Assembly: GCF_000264905.1 (NCBI RefSeq)
Contig: NW_006763148.1
Coordinates: 390,545-454,544 of the forward strand
Direction: 5' to 3'
Origin: Stereum hirsutum FP-91666 SS1
Lineage: Eukaryota > Basidiomycota > Agaricomycetes > Russulales > Stereaceae
DNA: 64,000 bases
Part shown: positions 45,012 through 58,039 of the stretch, in pieces
Position numbering within the stretch: position 1 is the first letter of the stretch
Layout: each line of letters begins with the position of its first letter
Made by a program: the position numbers and the translations under genes
Notes under the pieces: model-generated
What the model saw: the letters and a program-made list of their open reading frames with translations, nothing else
Database searches by the model: none
Told to the model about the DNA's origin: nothing

Positions 45012-47897
45012 CTAATCGATATCCATCTCAGATGGCCCCTCATCAGCAGCCTCTCCCTCAGTCTTAGGCGGGGTCTCCGTCTCAGCCTTCGGAGGCGGGT
45101 TTGGCGTCTGCTGCCCACTCTTGGGGGTGTCGGTTCCCTCAACCTTGGGAGGCTTGGGCTTGGGCTTCGTCATGATCGGCGTCGCAAAGAAGATGATCTC
45201 CTCCCTCTTCTTCGCCATCTCCGCCGTCGTCAACACCGGGTCCACATTCTTAGGCTTCTCCACCTGCCTTGCGTTCTGGTCCTCGAGCCACTGCTGCACG
45301 GTCGCACACTTCTCGACGATCGACTGCTTGTCCTTGGGGTCGATATGGCTGTACCGCTCCTCCGAGGACGTCGCCTGGGACATGTAGGTGTTGATCGTGT
45401 CGCGGAGCTCGGCCATCGCGCGGGCACGGTCCTCAGCTTCGCGCCAGCGAGCGGTGATGGGGTCTCCGAGCTTGTGGAGCGCGTCAAGACGGGAGACGTA
45501 GGCGGATTTGGTGGCGTCTTCGCCTTCTTCGGTGTACAGCCAGTCCTCCTCCTTGGAGAGCTCGACGAGGAGCTTCTCCTTCTCGGCGGGCTGGGCGTAA
45601 GGGGCGTATCGGTCGTCGAGCTTGCCACGCATGTCGTAGATGTACTCCTCGAGAGCGTTTTTACGGTCCTACAATCGCAAATGTAAAATCAGTTGAAGCG
45701 CCCAGAACGAACATGGGGTCTGAAAAAAGAACACACCTCAGTGTCCTGGACAAGCTTGTCGGCAGCGTGCATCTTCGCTTCAACCTCCTTGTACTCCTCG
45801 AGGATAGTGCTGTCGAGCTTGTTATACGCAGCAATGAATGGCACATCCTTCTTGATAACCCTCTTCTTCGTCTTCTTCTTCGTCTCGCCCTCCGCAGGCG
45901 CAGGGGCACCCTCGGCACCATCCACCTGCATCGGCTCATCAGCCTTCACCTCAACCTCCTGCACGTCCAACTCCTCGGTATACACCTGCTCGAACGACAC
46001 GATTCCATGGTTCGACAACCTCGTCTTGACCTTGACCGTCAAGAACTCCTCACCGGCAGGAGGCGGGCCGACTTGCTTGGCGGTGAAGCGAGCGAGCCAA
46101 GGGTTGATGGACCCAGGGAGCGACTCGGGCTCAGCGTAAACCGCCTCGAGGTCGAAGGGCGCCGTGCGGTTGAACGATAGGATTTTCGTGGAGGGCACGT
46201 GGTTGCCCTTGGGGAACACGACCAGCTCGGTATCGTCGTCCGTATCGCCCTCGGTCCTCTCCCAGCGGATCTTGATAGGGTAGTGTGCGATGTCCTGGAT
46301 GGCGAAGTCACGAACACGGAAGACGGGGGAGAGCATGGCGCAGGAGAAGGTCGCACCGCGGGCGATGGCTTCGTCCTGGTTAAGAGTCGTAGAGAGGGTC
46401 TTGCCCTCGAAGACGGACTGGATGCGAGCACGGACGGCAGGGATACGGGTGGAGCCACCGATGAGCTCGATGGCGTCGAGCTGCTCGAGGGTGAGACCGG
46501 AGTCGGCGAGTGCGGCCTTGAGAGGGGCAGGGATACGGTCGAGGAGGTGGTTGATCAGCTCTTCGTATTTCTCGCGAGTCAGCTTCGAGGAGGCGTCGAT
46601 ATCGTTCATGATGGATTCAACGGAGATGGGAGCTTCGGCGTTGGCGGAGAGGACTTTCTTCAGTTTCTCAGCGGAGGCGTAGAGACGGAAGACGGCCTTG
46701 GGGTTGTTAAGAACGTCGATCTTGTATTTTTCCTTGAACTCCTCGGCGAAGTACTCGACGAGGCGGAGATCGATGTCGCGGCCACCGAAGTGGGGTTCAT
46801 AAGCGTTAGCCTTGACGACGAGTTGGCCCTTGGAGAACGCGACGATGGAGCAAGAGGTGGAAGAGTGGCCAACGTCGACGAAGGCGACATGGCGGGGGTT
46901 TTCAGCTTCAGGGAGATCGGATTTGGTGATACCGTATCCGAGAGCGGTGGCGGTGGTGTCGTTGATGAGGCGGAGGGGGTTTAGGCCGGCGATGGCAGCG
47001 GCATCAAGAAGTGCTCGTCGTTGAATGTCAGTGTACCAGCCGGGAACGGAGATGACACAGTCGGATACACTGTTCTTGAGCTCGTTCGCGGTGATGTCAC
47101 GAAGTTTAGCGAGGTAGGAGGCGACGAGTTGCGTGGCGGAGAATTTTTGGCGCTCGCCGAGGTAGTTGACCTATTGACACACAGTGTTGTATTTAATACT
47201 GTGCACGAGACCGACCGTAGAAAGAGGGAATAGGCATACCTCAACACCGACGCTTCCACCGACATCAACCAGAGAGGCGTTGATGAACTTCTTCTCGTAC
47301 TCCTGGACCTCAACGTCGTTCAATGTCCGCCCGAGGAGTCGTTTGAGAGAACCGATGGTGTTCTTAAAATTTGAGGTCTCTTGGGTTTTCGCAGACTCGC
47401 CGAGGGCACGTTGCTTGGGACCGAAAGCGACGAGAGACCTAAATGGATGGTGAATCAATAACATCAGTACCGCTGATCGGGCGCCACACAGCAAACTTCA
47501 TCGCAGGACGAGCACTTTGCACTTTACTCTACGGTTGTGACAAACTACTTTTATTAAGATACTGAACATGAGATATCCTCATGCAATAGCGTATGGAGCA
47601 TACACGAGCATATGAGCAATAGCTTTGCGCCACCCTCCGGAGATAGAGGCCACATTCATCTTCATCTGCTCGTCCTGCGAAGAAGATACACGAAGAGAAC
47701 AGGGGACGTACGGTGTTTGGCGATTAGACACTTCATTAGTGATGATATCAATACCTTTTCTCCTAGCAACACCAATCTAAGAAACATAAACAAAAAATGT
47801 ACAGAAAGTCGAATGTAAGTACCATCCAAACCGACGAAGAACTCTCGCCACGCACCTTGCTGTGAAGAGTACCAAAATCGATACCAACGACAGCCAT
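45012..47897 (-). CDS. SSE1: Hsp110/Sse1-type chaperone (Hsp70 nucleotide exchange factor)
   Basis: Cytosolic Hsp110 that releases ADP from Hsp70 and holds unfolded proteins. Exons 47897-47856, 47776-47712, 47438-47240, 47170-45737 and 45668-45012 give about 798 residues. The ATPase domain starts VVGIDFGTLHSK and IGVARRKGIDIITNE, with SVPGWYTDIQRRALLDAA, RLINDTTATALGYGI, VDVGHSSTSCSIVAF, FGGRDIDLRLVEYF and ELIGGSTRIPAVR. The substrate-binding part has DEAIARGATFSCAMLSP, a lengthened acidic loop with KKKTKKRVIKKDVPF, and a helical C-terminus (EDWLYTEEGEDATKSAYVSRL) typical of Hsp110. The tail is Pro/Glu-rich and ends SEMDID. The short first exon encoding the phosphate loop is a usual fungal Hsp70 pattern. 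SSE1 is used by family resemblance; a single-copy gene is expected. Confidence 0.93.
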
Positions 47898-50296
47898 GAT
47901 GATCAAAAACTGGCGATTTGAAAAAGTCTAGAGTAAGGGTACGTCGAAGACGAAGGGAAAGGGCAGTAGGGCAAGGGGGGTCGTGGTGGGCTTGCGTAGG
48001 ACAGGCGCGACTTTATTTTTTGGCGTCAGCCACGCGCTGTGGCTGAAATCGATCCGCGCTGTTTCGACGACTTTCGACAATGTTCGGCCCCCTTCGTCAT
48101 GGTTCAGCCCCTCCGCCCCGGTCGCCGTCGCTTTCCAAGGATTATTTTCTAGGGATCTTGTGTCGTACGGACAAAGTATACCTAGAATATCTGGATGTCT
48201 CTACTAGTATTCTTGACGTCTGGACCACTCTTGGCGACGATCTGCCAGAGGTCTTGGTTGTCTATAGGGGGTATCGTCTCTAGCACTCTGGAATGGCTGG
48301 CTTCAGACGCTCTGTAAAGCATTATTTGCCATACTTCGAGTTATTATTTCGGAAGAACCGTGGAAAGGACGCACTCGATGGTAATATGCAAGCTGTAGCG
48401 ACGGGGTCGATGCAGCGTGATCCAATCGTTCTTGCTATTATAAGATCCGTCTGCCAGCATGGCACCCACAGACAATCGCACGCACGTATGCTATATATTA
48501 TCATCGAGGCAGACTAACCGACACAGATGTATGGCAGTTCATCTAGACCCGCTGCTCTCGAAGTAAACATCGCGCAGACCACTAGCATGTCCTCACACAA
48601 GGGAGGAAGCCACGCTCGACATACTCGTCTGTCTCCAGGAATACTAGGGCCTCCCTCCCATACGGACTCGCGACATAACAACGGAAAAGACCCAGCGTAT
48701 GTGCACTGTGTTCGGCAAGACGTCAAACTCTTACTCGCTCGTACACACCGAAGGCACTCGGAGCCAGCCTACGCAAGGCAGCCTCTTGACTTTGTCATGA
48801 TATATAAATCCACCTGCTCGCCATCTACCACCATGTCAGACACTTCTCCCATACTAAGTGGATTGGCTCACAGAGTAGCCCACGGCTGAGATGGAGACCC
48901 GCACGTTGTAGACTCTTTCATTCGCTGTGGACAGACGATATCTGAGGCAAAGATAGATCAAGGGCGGTATGTTCTTCCATCAGTATCGTTCTCAAGAACG
49001 CTCACCCATTCACGCGCAGTTTTCTCGAGAATGCGCGCAAATTGTTACAGGTTGTGATTTAACCTCCTACGAGGGATCTGGGTCTGGAGTACCACTGAAA
49101 GGCCGTTACCATCGTCATTATTTATGCAGATAGCGACGTTCCTTGTCATAATGACATGAGATACTTTTCTTTGGCTGTACGACCGTCGTTTCTCCACCTC
49201 TCTCGATATTACATCAAGTATTATTCCCTTCCTGCCCCCTTAGACTCCGCCATCCAAGGAATCGGACGATACCCAACTTTAACCTTTCTCCAGACATACC
49301 TAGAATACTCCAACACCCCATACTTGCGTTCTATCGCCCTGTCGTCCAGGATCCACACCATGCGCTATCATCGTGCTCGCCTCCTACCTTCTCCCCCATT
49401 CATCATGCCTGATGGTCGCTTACAGTCACAGCATAACCGCCCCTCCGCTCAGAGGCGGCGCCTTCGAGAATCGTGTTACGGGGCCTACGCTCCCTTCGTT
49501 TTTGAAGATGTAGGCGTGAGTTTTTCTCCCTCTTGGCGTTGGCGTGCGGTGCTTGTGATATTGAAGGTAGGGAGGAAACGTGGGAGTTTGAGGATAATGT
49601 TGAAGCGATTGTGCTGGTAGCAGAAACAATCCGTGTGGCCGAGATACAGTATCAGACGGTAGTGTCGGGAGAGAGAAGTCTCGCTCACAGATGGAATTCT
49701 CTCTGTACAACATACACACTTACATGTGAACAGATTTTCTGGTGAATGATCGAATTCTTCGATATTCTGGAAACATGCCAATCGTGTTTTCATCCGGTCT
49801 GTAGACGACCAACTGTGTTGTGAGAAATGATAGCTGAAGTAAGTTGGAGGAGCATAATGTACAGGGTTACAGGACAAATCTTCCCTCCTATCAGCTACAA
49901 ACCAATCATGAGGTGGATTGACGATGAGTCCTAACGATGAACGTTCATCAGAGGGCCACACGCCACATTGACTTTTCGCCGTCTCGCAGGGATCTTTCTC
50001 ACGTGGCTTCCGAAGTTCAACGGGAGCAAATGGGCGCTTGTTTCCGAAGAGTCAACCACGACGTGGTTGCGTCTTTGTTCTCGTCTCTTGTAATACTTCT
50101 ACGTTCTCTGACTGTAACTAGTGTATCATCTTATGTACCATCTTTGTAAGCACTTGTCGGTCATAATACACGTCTCACTAACCCCACTCCTTGTTTTCGA
50201 AGTGTCTGCATCTGCCACCAACATCTAATAGCAGGGCCACCCCATCTATCCTCTTGTTTTCAATAATAATCTCTCTGCCCGGATACCTACCCTGCC
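47898..50296. other. Gene-poor spacer between SSE1 and the FHA kinase
   Basis: About 2.4 kb between divergent genes. Overlapping open stretches of about 155 codons near 49156-49961 on both strands have no recognisable domain and no splice support. No transposon ends found by eye. Confidence 0.45.
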
Positions 50297-52975
50297 ATGA
50301 CCTCTTCCCCTGAATTTACTCTCTCTCGCAAGGTGGGACGAGACCACGGTCTTCGTTCCATCCCAATCGTACGCCCCGACCCGACTCAAGGGGAGCTCCC
50401 TAGCAGACCGTTGCAAACGGCCAGGCGACCTCTTCGACCTCTCGCTCGAACGGCAGGAGAAAACCATCTCGAGTCGAGTCAAGAACAGCGTCGCGTAATT
50501 GGGTGGCTTCATCCTTGTGACGAGAGCTCGCCTCTCGCGTCAATCGAGCTCGAAAGAAGCAAGTCCACGTACAAGATTGGGCGACGCGAATCTACGAATG
50601 ATATCGTGTTCCCTGGCACCCATGTCAGTACGTATCGTCTCCCAGACACAATAACTCCCGTCCCACTTCGAGCTATACTGATCAGTCGTGTTCTTTTGAG
50701 TAGGCAGTCAACACTGCGTTATCTTGATAGACGAGTCCGCCGACCAGGCTGAGAGCGTGATCATCAAAGATTTATCCAAATGTGGTACCTTCGTGAGCTC
50801 TTCCGCGTCCTCGGTGCACATCATATGCTCATAGTTGATTTGTCTGCGTAGATTGATGGTGTACCTGTCGGCCGTAACCAGTCTTGCTTGCTCCGACACG
50901 GTTCTACTATATCCCTTGGCCAGTCATGCCCCCATAAGGATTTGAGCAAAGACTATCGTGAGCGAATTCTTTGAAATGTAGCATTTCGTCTTACCTTGCT
51001 CACATGATCTTATGTGTCCTTCCTATGTGCCCCTCTTTCCCAGGCTTCCGATTTCGCCATGTAGCTGCTACCACTCGTCGCAAGGGCATCCACCAACACT
51101 ATGACCTAACAACCGAATTAGGTCACGGAGCTTCTGGGAAAGTCGTTCGAGCAATGTGCCGCAGGACGAGCAAGTGGTATGCCGTGAAGATCGTCAGTCA
51201 ACCACACCACCCGTTCCGACATCCCAACAAATTCGCGACGTTCACGCGGGAGGTCGAAATATTGCGACAGTTGAAGCATCGCAATGTCTGTAGGCTGAAG
51301 AGCGCCTTTGTTGAGGAAGGTGATCCCGCGATATGTGTGTGTTTATGCTCTATTTGCATGATGTCATTGGCTAACTTATGGTTTTATCCATTAGATCTAG
51401 TCCTCGAGCTCGTAAACGGAGGCAACCTTCTCGATTTGATAAGAATGCACGAAGGGCTTGGTCAGTGCAACCGTCCACTTCCCCTGTATTCCGCCGACTG
51501 ACTCGATCACGATGCTAGACGAGCCATTGTCACAGCACATCGTTCATCAGGTCTGTTTAGCGCTCTCCGTAAGTTGACGCTTTTGGCCTACGACTACATC
51601 ACTGATTGCAGACTTCCTTTCCAGTACGTCCACACCAAAGGGATAGCGCACCGTGATCTGAAGCCAGAGGTGACTTGTCGTCGTACTCTCACACTTCTTC
51701 CTGGGTTGATGCTGCTCTGGCTCCACAGAACGTTCTTCTCACGAAGGATACGCCTCCCATAGTCAAGGTCGCTGACTTTGGTTTGGCCAAATCTAAGGAC
51801 AGCAAGTCCTTACTGAAGGTCCGCTACATCCTTCCCTCTTTATTCAAGCCCTGATATCTTGCGGAAGACAATGTGTGGGACCTACAGCTATCAAGCCCCC
51901 GAAATTGGTCTGCCTAGCAAAGATGGGTACCAACCATCTGTCGATAGCTGGAGCCTCGGGGTGATGGTCTTCTTCATGTGAGTGGCTCCATTTTCACTTG
52001 CTCAATTCTTGATACTAAGTGTCCTGTTTTGTCCTACTCTAGGTTAACCGACAAGCTCCTCTTTACGGACAACAATGGTCTCGAGGACTATTGGTCGTAT
52101 AGCGAGCGGATCATTGACTGGGGTCCATTGGAGGAGACGAACGTCAGCCCCACAGGTATGATTTCCATATTGTGGCTCCCAAAGTTCGTCTGGACGTTTC
52201 CTGTCTCCTGACCTTTGCACTTCCAGGTCAAAGCTTCGTCAAAGACCTTCTCCAGTATTGGTCAGAAGACCGACTCAGCTCCTCTGAAGCCCTCGTCCAT
52301 CCTTGGATCGCACATCTCCAACCCAAGGCTGCCGTCGATTGCGAAACAAACACCAGCGTTTCGTCGTCCCAGAACTCACAGACCTCGGCGGATAGCAAGA
52401 ACAATGCTCGCCGTCGCCGTGGCAGCAATGCATCGACGGTGGTAGATACTACGCAGTCGGATGGATCGTCGAGCCAGAGCCAGAAGAACGATGGTCTGCC
52501 GCTTGAGAGGAAGGACGAGGAAGTCAGTTTGCTGACCGCAAAGGCGACTGGTTCGGGGACGGTGGTGCCTTCAGGGAGGAGTGATAATGCTTCAAGCCGG
52601 AGGGATGATGATGGAAGTGCGGAAGTGAACAGGCTGAAGCGGAAGTTGTCGATCGGAACGGGTGTATCGATTGGCAATGTGTGGAAGATGAAGAGGAAGT
52701 CGCCGGACGAAGGCAATGGAGGGTATAAGCCCTCTGCTCGAGGTAGTGTGGCGGGTGGGAGTTTGACGAAGAAAGAGCTGGCTGGCGATGATGGTGGCTC
52801 TGATGGGAGTGCGGCGAAGGGGAGGCTCTCTGGTCAGGACAAAGTGGCTGGTGGATGCTCGGTGAAGTGGAAGTCATCAAGTCGGGACGGGGCCGCGGGC
52901 GGCAGTCCGGTGAAGAGGAAGTCGACCAATGTGGACGGCATGGCGAACGAGGGTCCGGCGAAGAAGAAGAAGTGA
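50297..52975 (+). CDS. FHA-domain Ser/Thr kinase, Rad53/Cds1 (Chk2) type
   Basis: DNA-damage checkpoint-type kinase acting in the nucleus. Eleven exons (50297-50627, 50701-50792, 50852-50957, 51044-51334, 51395-51460, 51519-51568, 51625-51669, 51729-51818, 51868-51977, 52043-52155, 52227-52975) give about 680 residues. FHA domain at residues ~90-175: YKIGRRESTNDIVFP, GSQHCVI, IIKDLSKCGTFIDG, HGSTISLG. Kinase from ~195: GHGASGKVV loop, YAVKIV (Lys), VLELVNGGNLLDL hinge, YVHTKGIAHRDLKPEN, VADFGLAK, MCGTYSYQAPEI, DSWSLGVMVF, all canonical. The C-terminal 230 residues are low-complexity, Ser/Lys/Gly-rich with loosely repeated GGS-x-KRKS units, ending PAKKKK, a possible nuclear localisation signal. 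The intron at 50628 ends in an unusual TTTTGAG acceptor. Could equally be a lineage-specific FHA kinase. Confidence 0.88.
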
Positions 52976-53677
52976 GCCGGCGGGAGGTGGTGGTGTTGGT
53001 CCCCCGTATTCATTTCTATTTGTGTGTCACGAACGCTCTGTGTTGCTTCGCCTCTTCCTCTCCCCGTCTCTATATTTGTCGCCATGCTTTCATCGTCATC
53101 GATCTGTGTGCCATTGCCTATGGCACCTCTGTCTTATCTACGCGTAGACCTACTTAGTATCGTATTGCTTTGGACTTGCTTAGTACCCTGGAGATTCCGA
53201 ATTCAAGGGACTCAAATCCAGCTCTCGCTTTTGTGAAATAGGGTTGACGAGGAGTACCAATGCCCATGGCTCTACAGTGTCGAACATTACAGTCCGAAGG
53301 TGAAAAGTCGAAGAAAATGGGGGCTGGTACGAAGCGGAGCTCAATTAACACCTGCGGAGATTCAAATTAATTGGTGGAGACCGCCGCGGTGGACCTTTGC
53401 ACTCACCAACTAGTCAAGCTCCCTGTAGAACTCGTACTCCGAACCAGTGACACCATTTCTTAGCTGTTACACAAGCAGTATTTGAGGTCAGGCTTCTTCG
53501 AGAACTTCACAGCCACCGCTGCATCGGTGAGCATTTCAACTTGCTCGCGATCGTTATCATTTTGCTTCTGCTGCTTGCGTATGCTGCTCGCGATTTAAAC
53601 CTTTACATTGATCCAATTTCAATGATTTCTAGGAGATTTCACTGTGATTATGAACTGGTTGTACAACATCAGACATC
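52976..53677. other. Spacer between the FHA kinase and the F-box-like gene
   Basis: About 700 bases, 3' flank and promoter. No gene or repeat recognised. Confidence 0.4.
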
Positions 53678-55279
53678 ATGACTTTGTTTGACGATCTGAA
53701 TCCAGACTGTACTCGCCACATTATCGCTTTTCTTGATAAAGCGTCGCTTCACGCAGTAGCCCAGGTCTCGAAGACTGCATCCACCGTCTCTTTACCCTTC
53801 CTCGTGAAAATCGTCGTCCTCTACCTTGAGTATCTTGACGATGAACGGATAACCAACAATTTTTGCAACGCCGTGGAGAAGCATGGGCTATACCCACACA
53901 TTCGGAGTCTTAGGCTCAAAATCAGTGGAAACGACGCGCAGCCTCCTAACTCTCTCCGCCGACTACTCCCTCATCTCATCAACTTGGTCTACGTTGGTAT
54001 GGAGCTCGAGCCCAGCATTCCACTTCGTCTAGACCTTGTCTACCCCGAATACGGGCGGCAGTTTGCCTCTGCAGAGTACGGCGAGCTCTTCCATTCACTC
54101 CTTTTGCACAGCACGCCCCCGCAGGTTACACTCCACGACATCCTGTTATCGAAACCCCGTGCTTCCGAGATCGACAGCAATGCAGGACTTGGAACCCGCT
54201 ATCTTTCCCTTCGATCACCTCACATCTCCAACTGCGACGAACATGCAGAAGGTGTTGAACGATTACTTCTTGCCGCAGGGCCCACCCTCGAAGCTCTCCA
54301 GTTCACAGGCGTATGCCTTCCAGGCCTTCGAGCTACCCGATCTGAAGATTCACTCGAGTATGCTGAGGTCAAAACTTTGCACATCGACGCGTTGCCCATC
54401 ACCTTGGCCGCCCTTGCAGACGCATTCCCAAAATTATCTTTCCTGACGATATACTCCGACTTTACAGCTCCTGATCGCTTCAACCCCGATATGTGGCTAG
54501 GCGACGGGAACTCATCCCCAGCTGAGTTCAATAAACTTGTTTCTTTCACCGGTTCGAAGACGCTTGCGAAGGGTTTCCTCCTCCAGAGTCATATCGTCGG
54601 CCTACGTCGTCTTTGTCTACCGGCACAATACAGTGACGAAACATTTGAGGACCTCCGTGATCTCTGCGCTTTCCTTGAAACTATTTGTCTCAATCCAGTG
54701 ACAAGCCTCACCCTCACCATCAAGTTTGATCGCCGTGAACATATATCGGCTCTACATCTTGCCGTCGAACGTATAGCGAACGCCTTACCCAACTTAAACT
54801 TCCTCCACATCAGGCTTTATCGTTTTGAATTAAGTTCTGTTGAGGCCCTCCAGCAGGTTTGGATCTAAACTACTTATAATTTGTTGTGTGCTGATATAGA
54901 CACATTCTGCGTATAGCTCATTGGACCAATCCTCGAGAGGCTATCAGCGTTGAAGACTCTTCGATATCTATCGATCCTCGTCATCAGTAATCAGTTATAC
55001 CGCCCTCCAAACGCTGCAGTGACACTCGGGACCGTCGCCAGGAGATACTTATCGACCATACCATCGTTGCAGTATATTGACATCGATGTCATTTGCTCCT
55101 CCCTTATCCTTCTGCACGACGAACGATCCCCCGGATCCTCGACGTTTTGGAGGAAGACTCAGGTCGACTCTCAGGTGGGGGCCGAGCAGATGGATCAAAG
55201 TGAAGCGTTAGAGTTGAGATCAAGGATGGATTATGATGGAATGGAAGTGGATCCGTTGGTCGTCTCGAGAGTGGACTAG
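53678..55279 (+). CDS. F-box-like leucine-rich repeat protein
   Basis: Two exons, 53678-54856 and 54917-55279, join in phase 0 (LQQ to LIGPILERL) to about 513 residues. The N-terminus LFDDLNPDCTRHIIAFLDKASLHAVAQVSKT matches the short basidiomycete F-box pattern (Asn-Pro, then ILxFLD and a VCKxw-like end), which would bind Skp1 in an SCF ubiquitin ligase. The rest is irregular leucine-rich repeats (IRSLRLKI, LINLVYVGM, TRYLSLRSPHIS, LEALQFTGV, VKTLHIDALP, LSFLTIY, LRRLCLPA, LNFLHIRLY) forming a probable substrate-binding solenoid. Such genes are numerous and fast-evolving in Agaricomycetes. The substrate is unknown. Exon 1 being intron-free is usual for the family. Confidence 0.8.
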
Positions 55280-56056
55280 AGGGCTAAAATGTCCATCTCG
55301 GATTATTCAGGCGGTTCGTACCCTGTCTCGCTTCAGATCTTTACCCCTTCGCTCATGTTGGTATGTGTGTTATAATTTCATCTAGCGGATCGTTTGTACT
55401 TGAGCCTCAGCGTATTATCTGCCACCAAAGGTTTCCAGTGCTCTGGAGAGCTTTTGGGGTGAATGTAATGTTCCCAATTATTGTCTCCGCGTACTGCACT
55501 GTGACTTTTACTCTCACTGGAGACAAAGTTCCGTAAGAGCGTTGACCTTATCGTGAATATTTACTCTCAAAAAGGCCTGCATGGACTCGACGAGTATATT
55601 TTGAACATATTGATAAATATCAGAATATTTGGAATTTATCGGGAATATATCGCTATATAGAGATATATTCAGCGTAAATTCGTTTTCGCGCATTCGGATA
55701 TTTTTCAGGATAAGTTCCCAATGGATTCAAAATAGAATCAGCGCTCCCACGGAACTTTGCCTCCAGTGTCTGCTGAACTGCAGCTGATTGCCTTGATGCA
55801 TCACGATTCGGAGGCGTTAGAGCGAGAGATGATGGAGATATAGTTCCATGCTCAGGTTTCTGCACGAGTGCTGGCGTACTTTCGCTCAATCATTGTGCTT
55901 TTCATTCAAAAATATCCTGTTCACTGTGGACCGTTATATCAGTGAACGGTTCGCTTCACGCCAAATATAACGGACGGTCAGAGCCTACTCTGGATCACAT
56001 CCCATGCTTCGCTCTCGGTCGCCACAATCACATGCTATGTCCGACTTGATCTAGTC
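55280..56056. other. AT-rich spacer between F-box-like and acetyltransferase genes
   Basis: About 780 bases. Near 55640-55670 an inverted pair GAATATATC..GATATATTC and near 55932-55975 CCGTTATAT..ATATAACGG can fold into hairpins, perhaps remnants of a small element. A 79-codon minus frame (55889-55653) is unsupported. No gene called. Confidence 0.4.
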
Positions 56057-57095
56057 CTACTCTGACGCGGTCCTGGCGAGGCAAAACATGTCGATGTCTC
56101 CGTACGGAGAAGGAGTAATTCCTCGACCTCTCAAGCGCATTCCCATATGCTGATATATCGGGACCTGTCACGATGTAGAGGCAAACAAAGTCAGCTTGTA
56201 AGCTATAATGGCCGCAAATGCCCTTGTGCTCACATTGATGTCTTTTGTGGTGATGAGGGCTATCAAGGAGCCAGTCTCAACAGCCTGTACACGTTGATGT
56301 TCAGCGGACTTTATGATAGAAAGCCCGAGACAATACGAACCTTGGAGTACACGGCGTCCATGATAGCGCTTGCATAACCTTTGCCTTGATGTTTTATGCT
56401 GGTCGCAATTACGGAGCACATCCATCGCTGAGTTTGCTCCTATAAAGGTATAAGATGAATAGCGAATTTGGGTCGGAAGGGCATCTTCGTGTACCTGTGG
56501 TGTCATGACAGTCGGTAGAAATTTTTTCAGACTGTCAGGGTACTGTCGCTATTTCAGCAATCTCATAACTCCAGCCGAATTCATGACAAAACATACGGTG
56601 CTGGTCCACCACTGCCTTAGTTCAGGAGATAACTTGGCGAGGAGTTGGTCGTATCCTAGTGCTCTTTGTTCTGGACTACCCCGCATGGAAATGTGATTGG
56701 GGACAATGGAGTTGAAATGATGAGAACCCACGTTCCAAAAATTCTTTTATTTGGCCCGAACCAGAGAGCAACTGATAAGATGTTTTCCTCATCCGAGACA
56801 ACCCACGGCTCTCCATCCACGATGCACGCCTTTATCATCGCTTGAAATAGCTCTGGAGCAAGCTGCCAGTTTTGACCGAGCTGGGCCAATACGGCAGGGT
56901 CTAGTTACTAGTGATCAGCAGTCTAGAAGCTTGACTGTGTAAGAGAGCATTCTCCGTACCGTGATCAAAAGCATCAACAAAAACTCGCACCATGCTGGAT
57001 ACTTCATCCGCTAAGACATCATTCAGTCAAGATTGTTCGCATGATTTGAGACGTATCTTACTAGTCGGCTTGGGCAAATTTCGGGCTGTTTTCAT
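56057..57095 (-). CDS. GNAT-like N-acetyltransferase
   Basis: Would transfer acetyl from acetyl-CoA to an unknown small molecule or protein. Reading from ATG 57095: MKTARNLPKPT, then after an intron TDEVSSMVRVFVDAFDH, then DPAVLAQLGQNWQLAPELFQAMI, GEPWVVSDEENILSVALWFGPNKRIFGT (beta-strands of the GNAT core), PEQRALGYDQLLAKLSPELRQWW, a C-terminal part with VETGSLIALITTKDIN and finally VPIYQHMGMRLRGRGITPSPYGD, ending at TAG 56057. The arrangement matches a fungal GNAT family that has WFGPG...LFxSEEQR and NVPIYxxLGF. The acetyl-CoA binding region in the middle (about 56400-56550) was not fully resolved, and one splice join near 56590 remains uncertain, so a frameshift or decay cannot be excluded. 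Confidence 0.65.
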
Positions 57096-58039
57096 TGTGG
57101 ACTGAACAGAGGGTGAGGAGGGTGGTAGTGGATGCCGTCACGGTAGAGTTGGATCAGAAGAGCGCCTTTCTCGAAGGCCCCGCAATGATGGGCACGGATG
57201 CTACCGCATGTGAATTGAGAGAAAAGTTCTACAAGAATAAGTTGATACGTAGCGCGTCTAACTGATGCAGATCTAAAAGCTCCCGTCTAGCCGGTGAGCG
57301 CCTGCACCAGCACTCGGAAGCAACTTGCAAGGGTGAGGAAAATGTCCACGGAAAATGTCTTCTCTGTGTCTATTCCTACGTAGGTCACATCTCAGTTTGT
57401 TGATCTGTTTGATTTGTACTTACAAAGGTTGAGTCAAGTGTACGCCTTAGAGCAGCCATCACCTCAGCTCATTATTCCGAGGGTTTCGACGGGAATTGGC
57501 TGGTCTAGAGAAATAGCGACAGAGTTATCTCACGGTTGTCTGGAATTTTCCCCAAGCCCTACGATCACGGGGGCCTTTGGCGGGAGCTCCTGAGCGGCCC
57601 TGGACTCGAAGGATGGGGACGGAAAGATGAGATGAGAAGCAAGTCTAGACCCTTGCCCTACATGCTCAAAGAAGAGTGTATAGATGAAGATTACTGTGTT
57701 TGTGTTGTATATCCGTTATGCCGTCACAGGAGGAAGCCGCTACAGATATTTGAGAATTCACAGTGTCTCCAATAAGGGTACATAAGGGCAATGATGACTG
57801 TCATAACTTGGCCCGCATGAAGAAAGGTCGATTCAACACTTATAAAAAGGAAAGGCTATGTAGCACAAAAAAATCGAGGCATTACCAATGTAAGACGCAT
57901 AGGTATTACATGGGACAAGAAACGGAGTGGTACCGTCCTCAGTGAGCTGTTACGGCGGAGCGGCAACTAGTGTCAGTGATGATTATTCGAACTTCCTAAC
58001 ATCGAACGCCGTGGAGTGACTGCCTCAGTAGACGATCCC
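57096..58039. other. Spacer between acetyltransferase and DUF6533 genes
   Basis: About 940 bases with only short open stretches. No gene recognised. Confidence 0.4.

Noticed and set aside
46199..46984. 261-codon plus-strand open frame antisense to SSE1
   Set aside because: Shadow of the Hsp110 coding exon caused by strong codon bias.
49156..49961. Overlapping plus and minus open frames of about 155 codons
   Set aside because: Mutually overlapping on opposite strands, no domain on either, no promoter or splice support.
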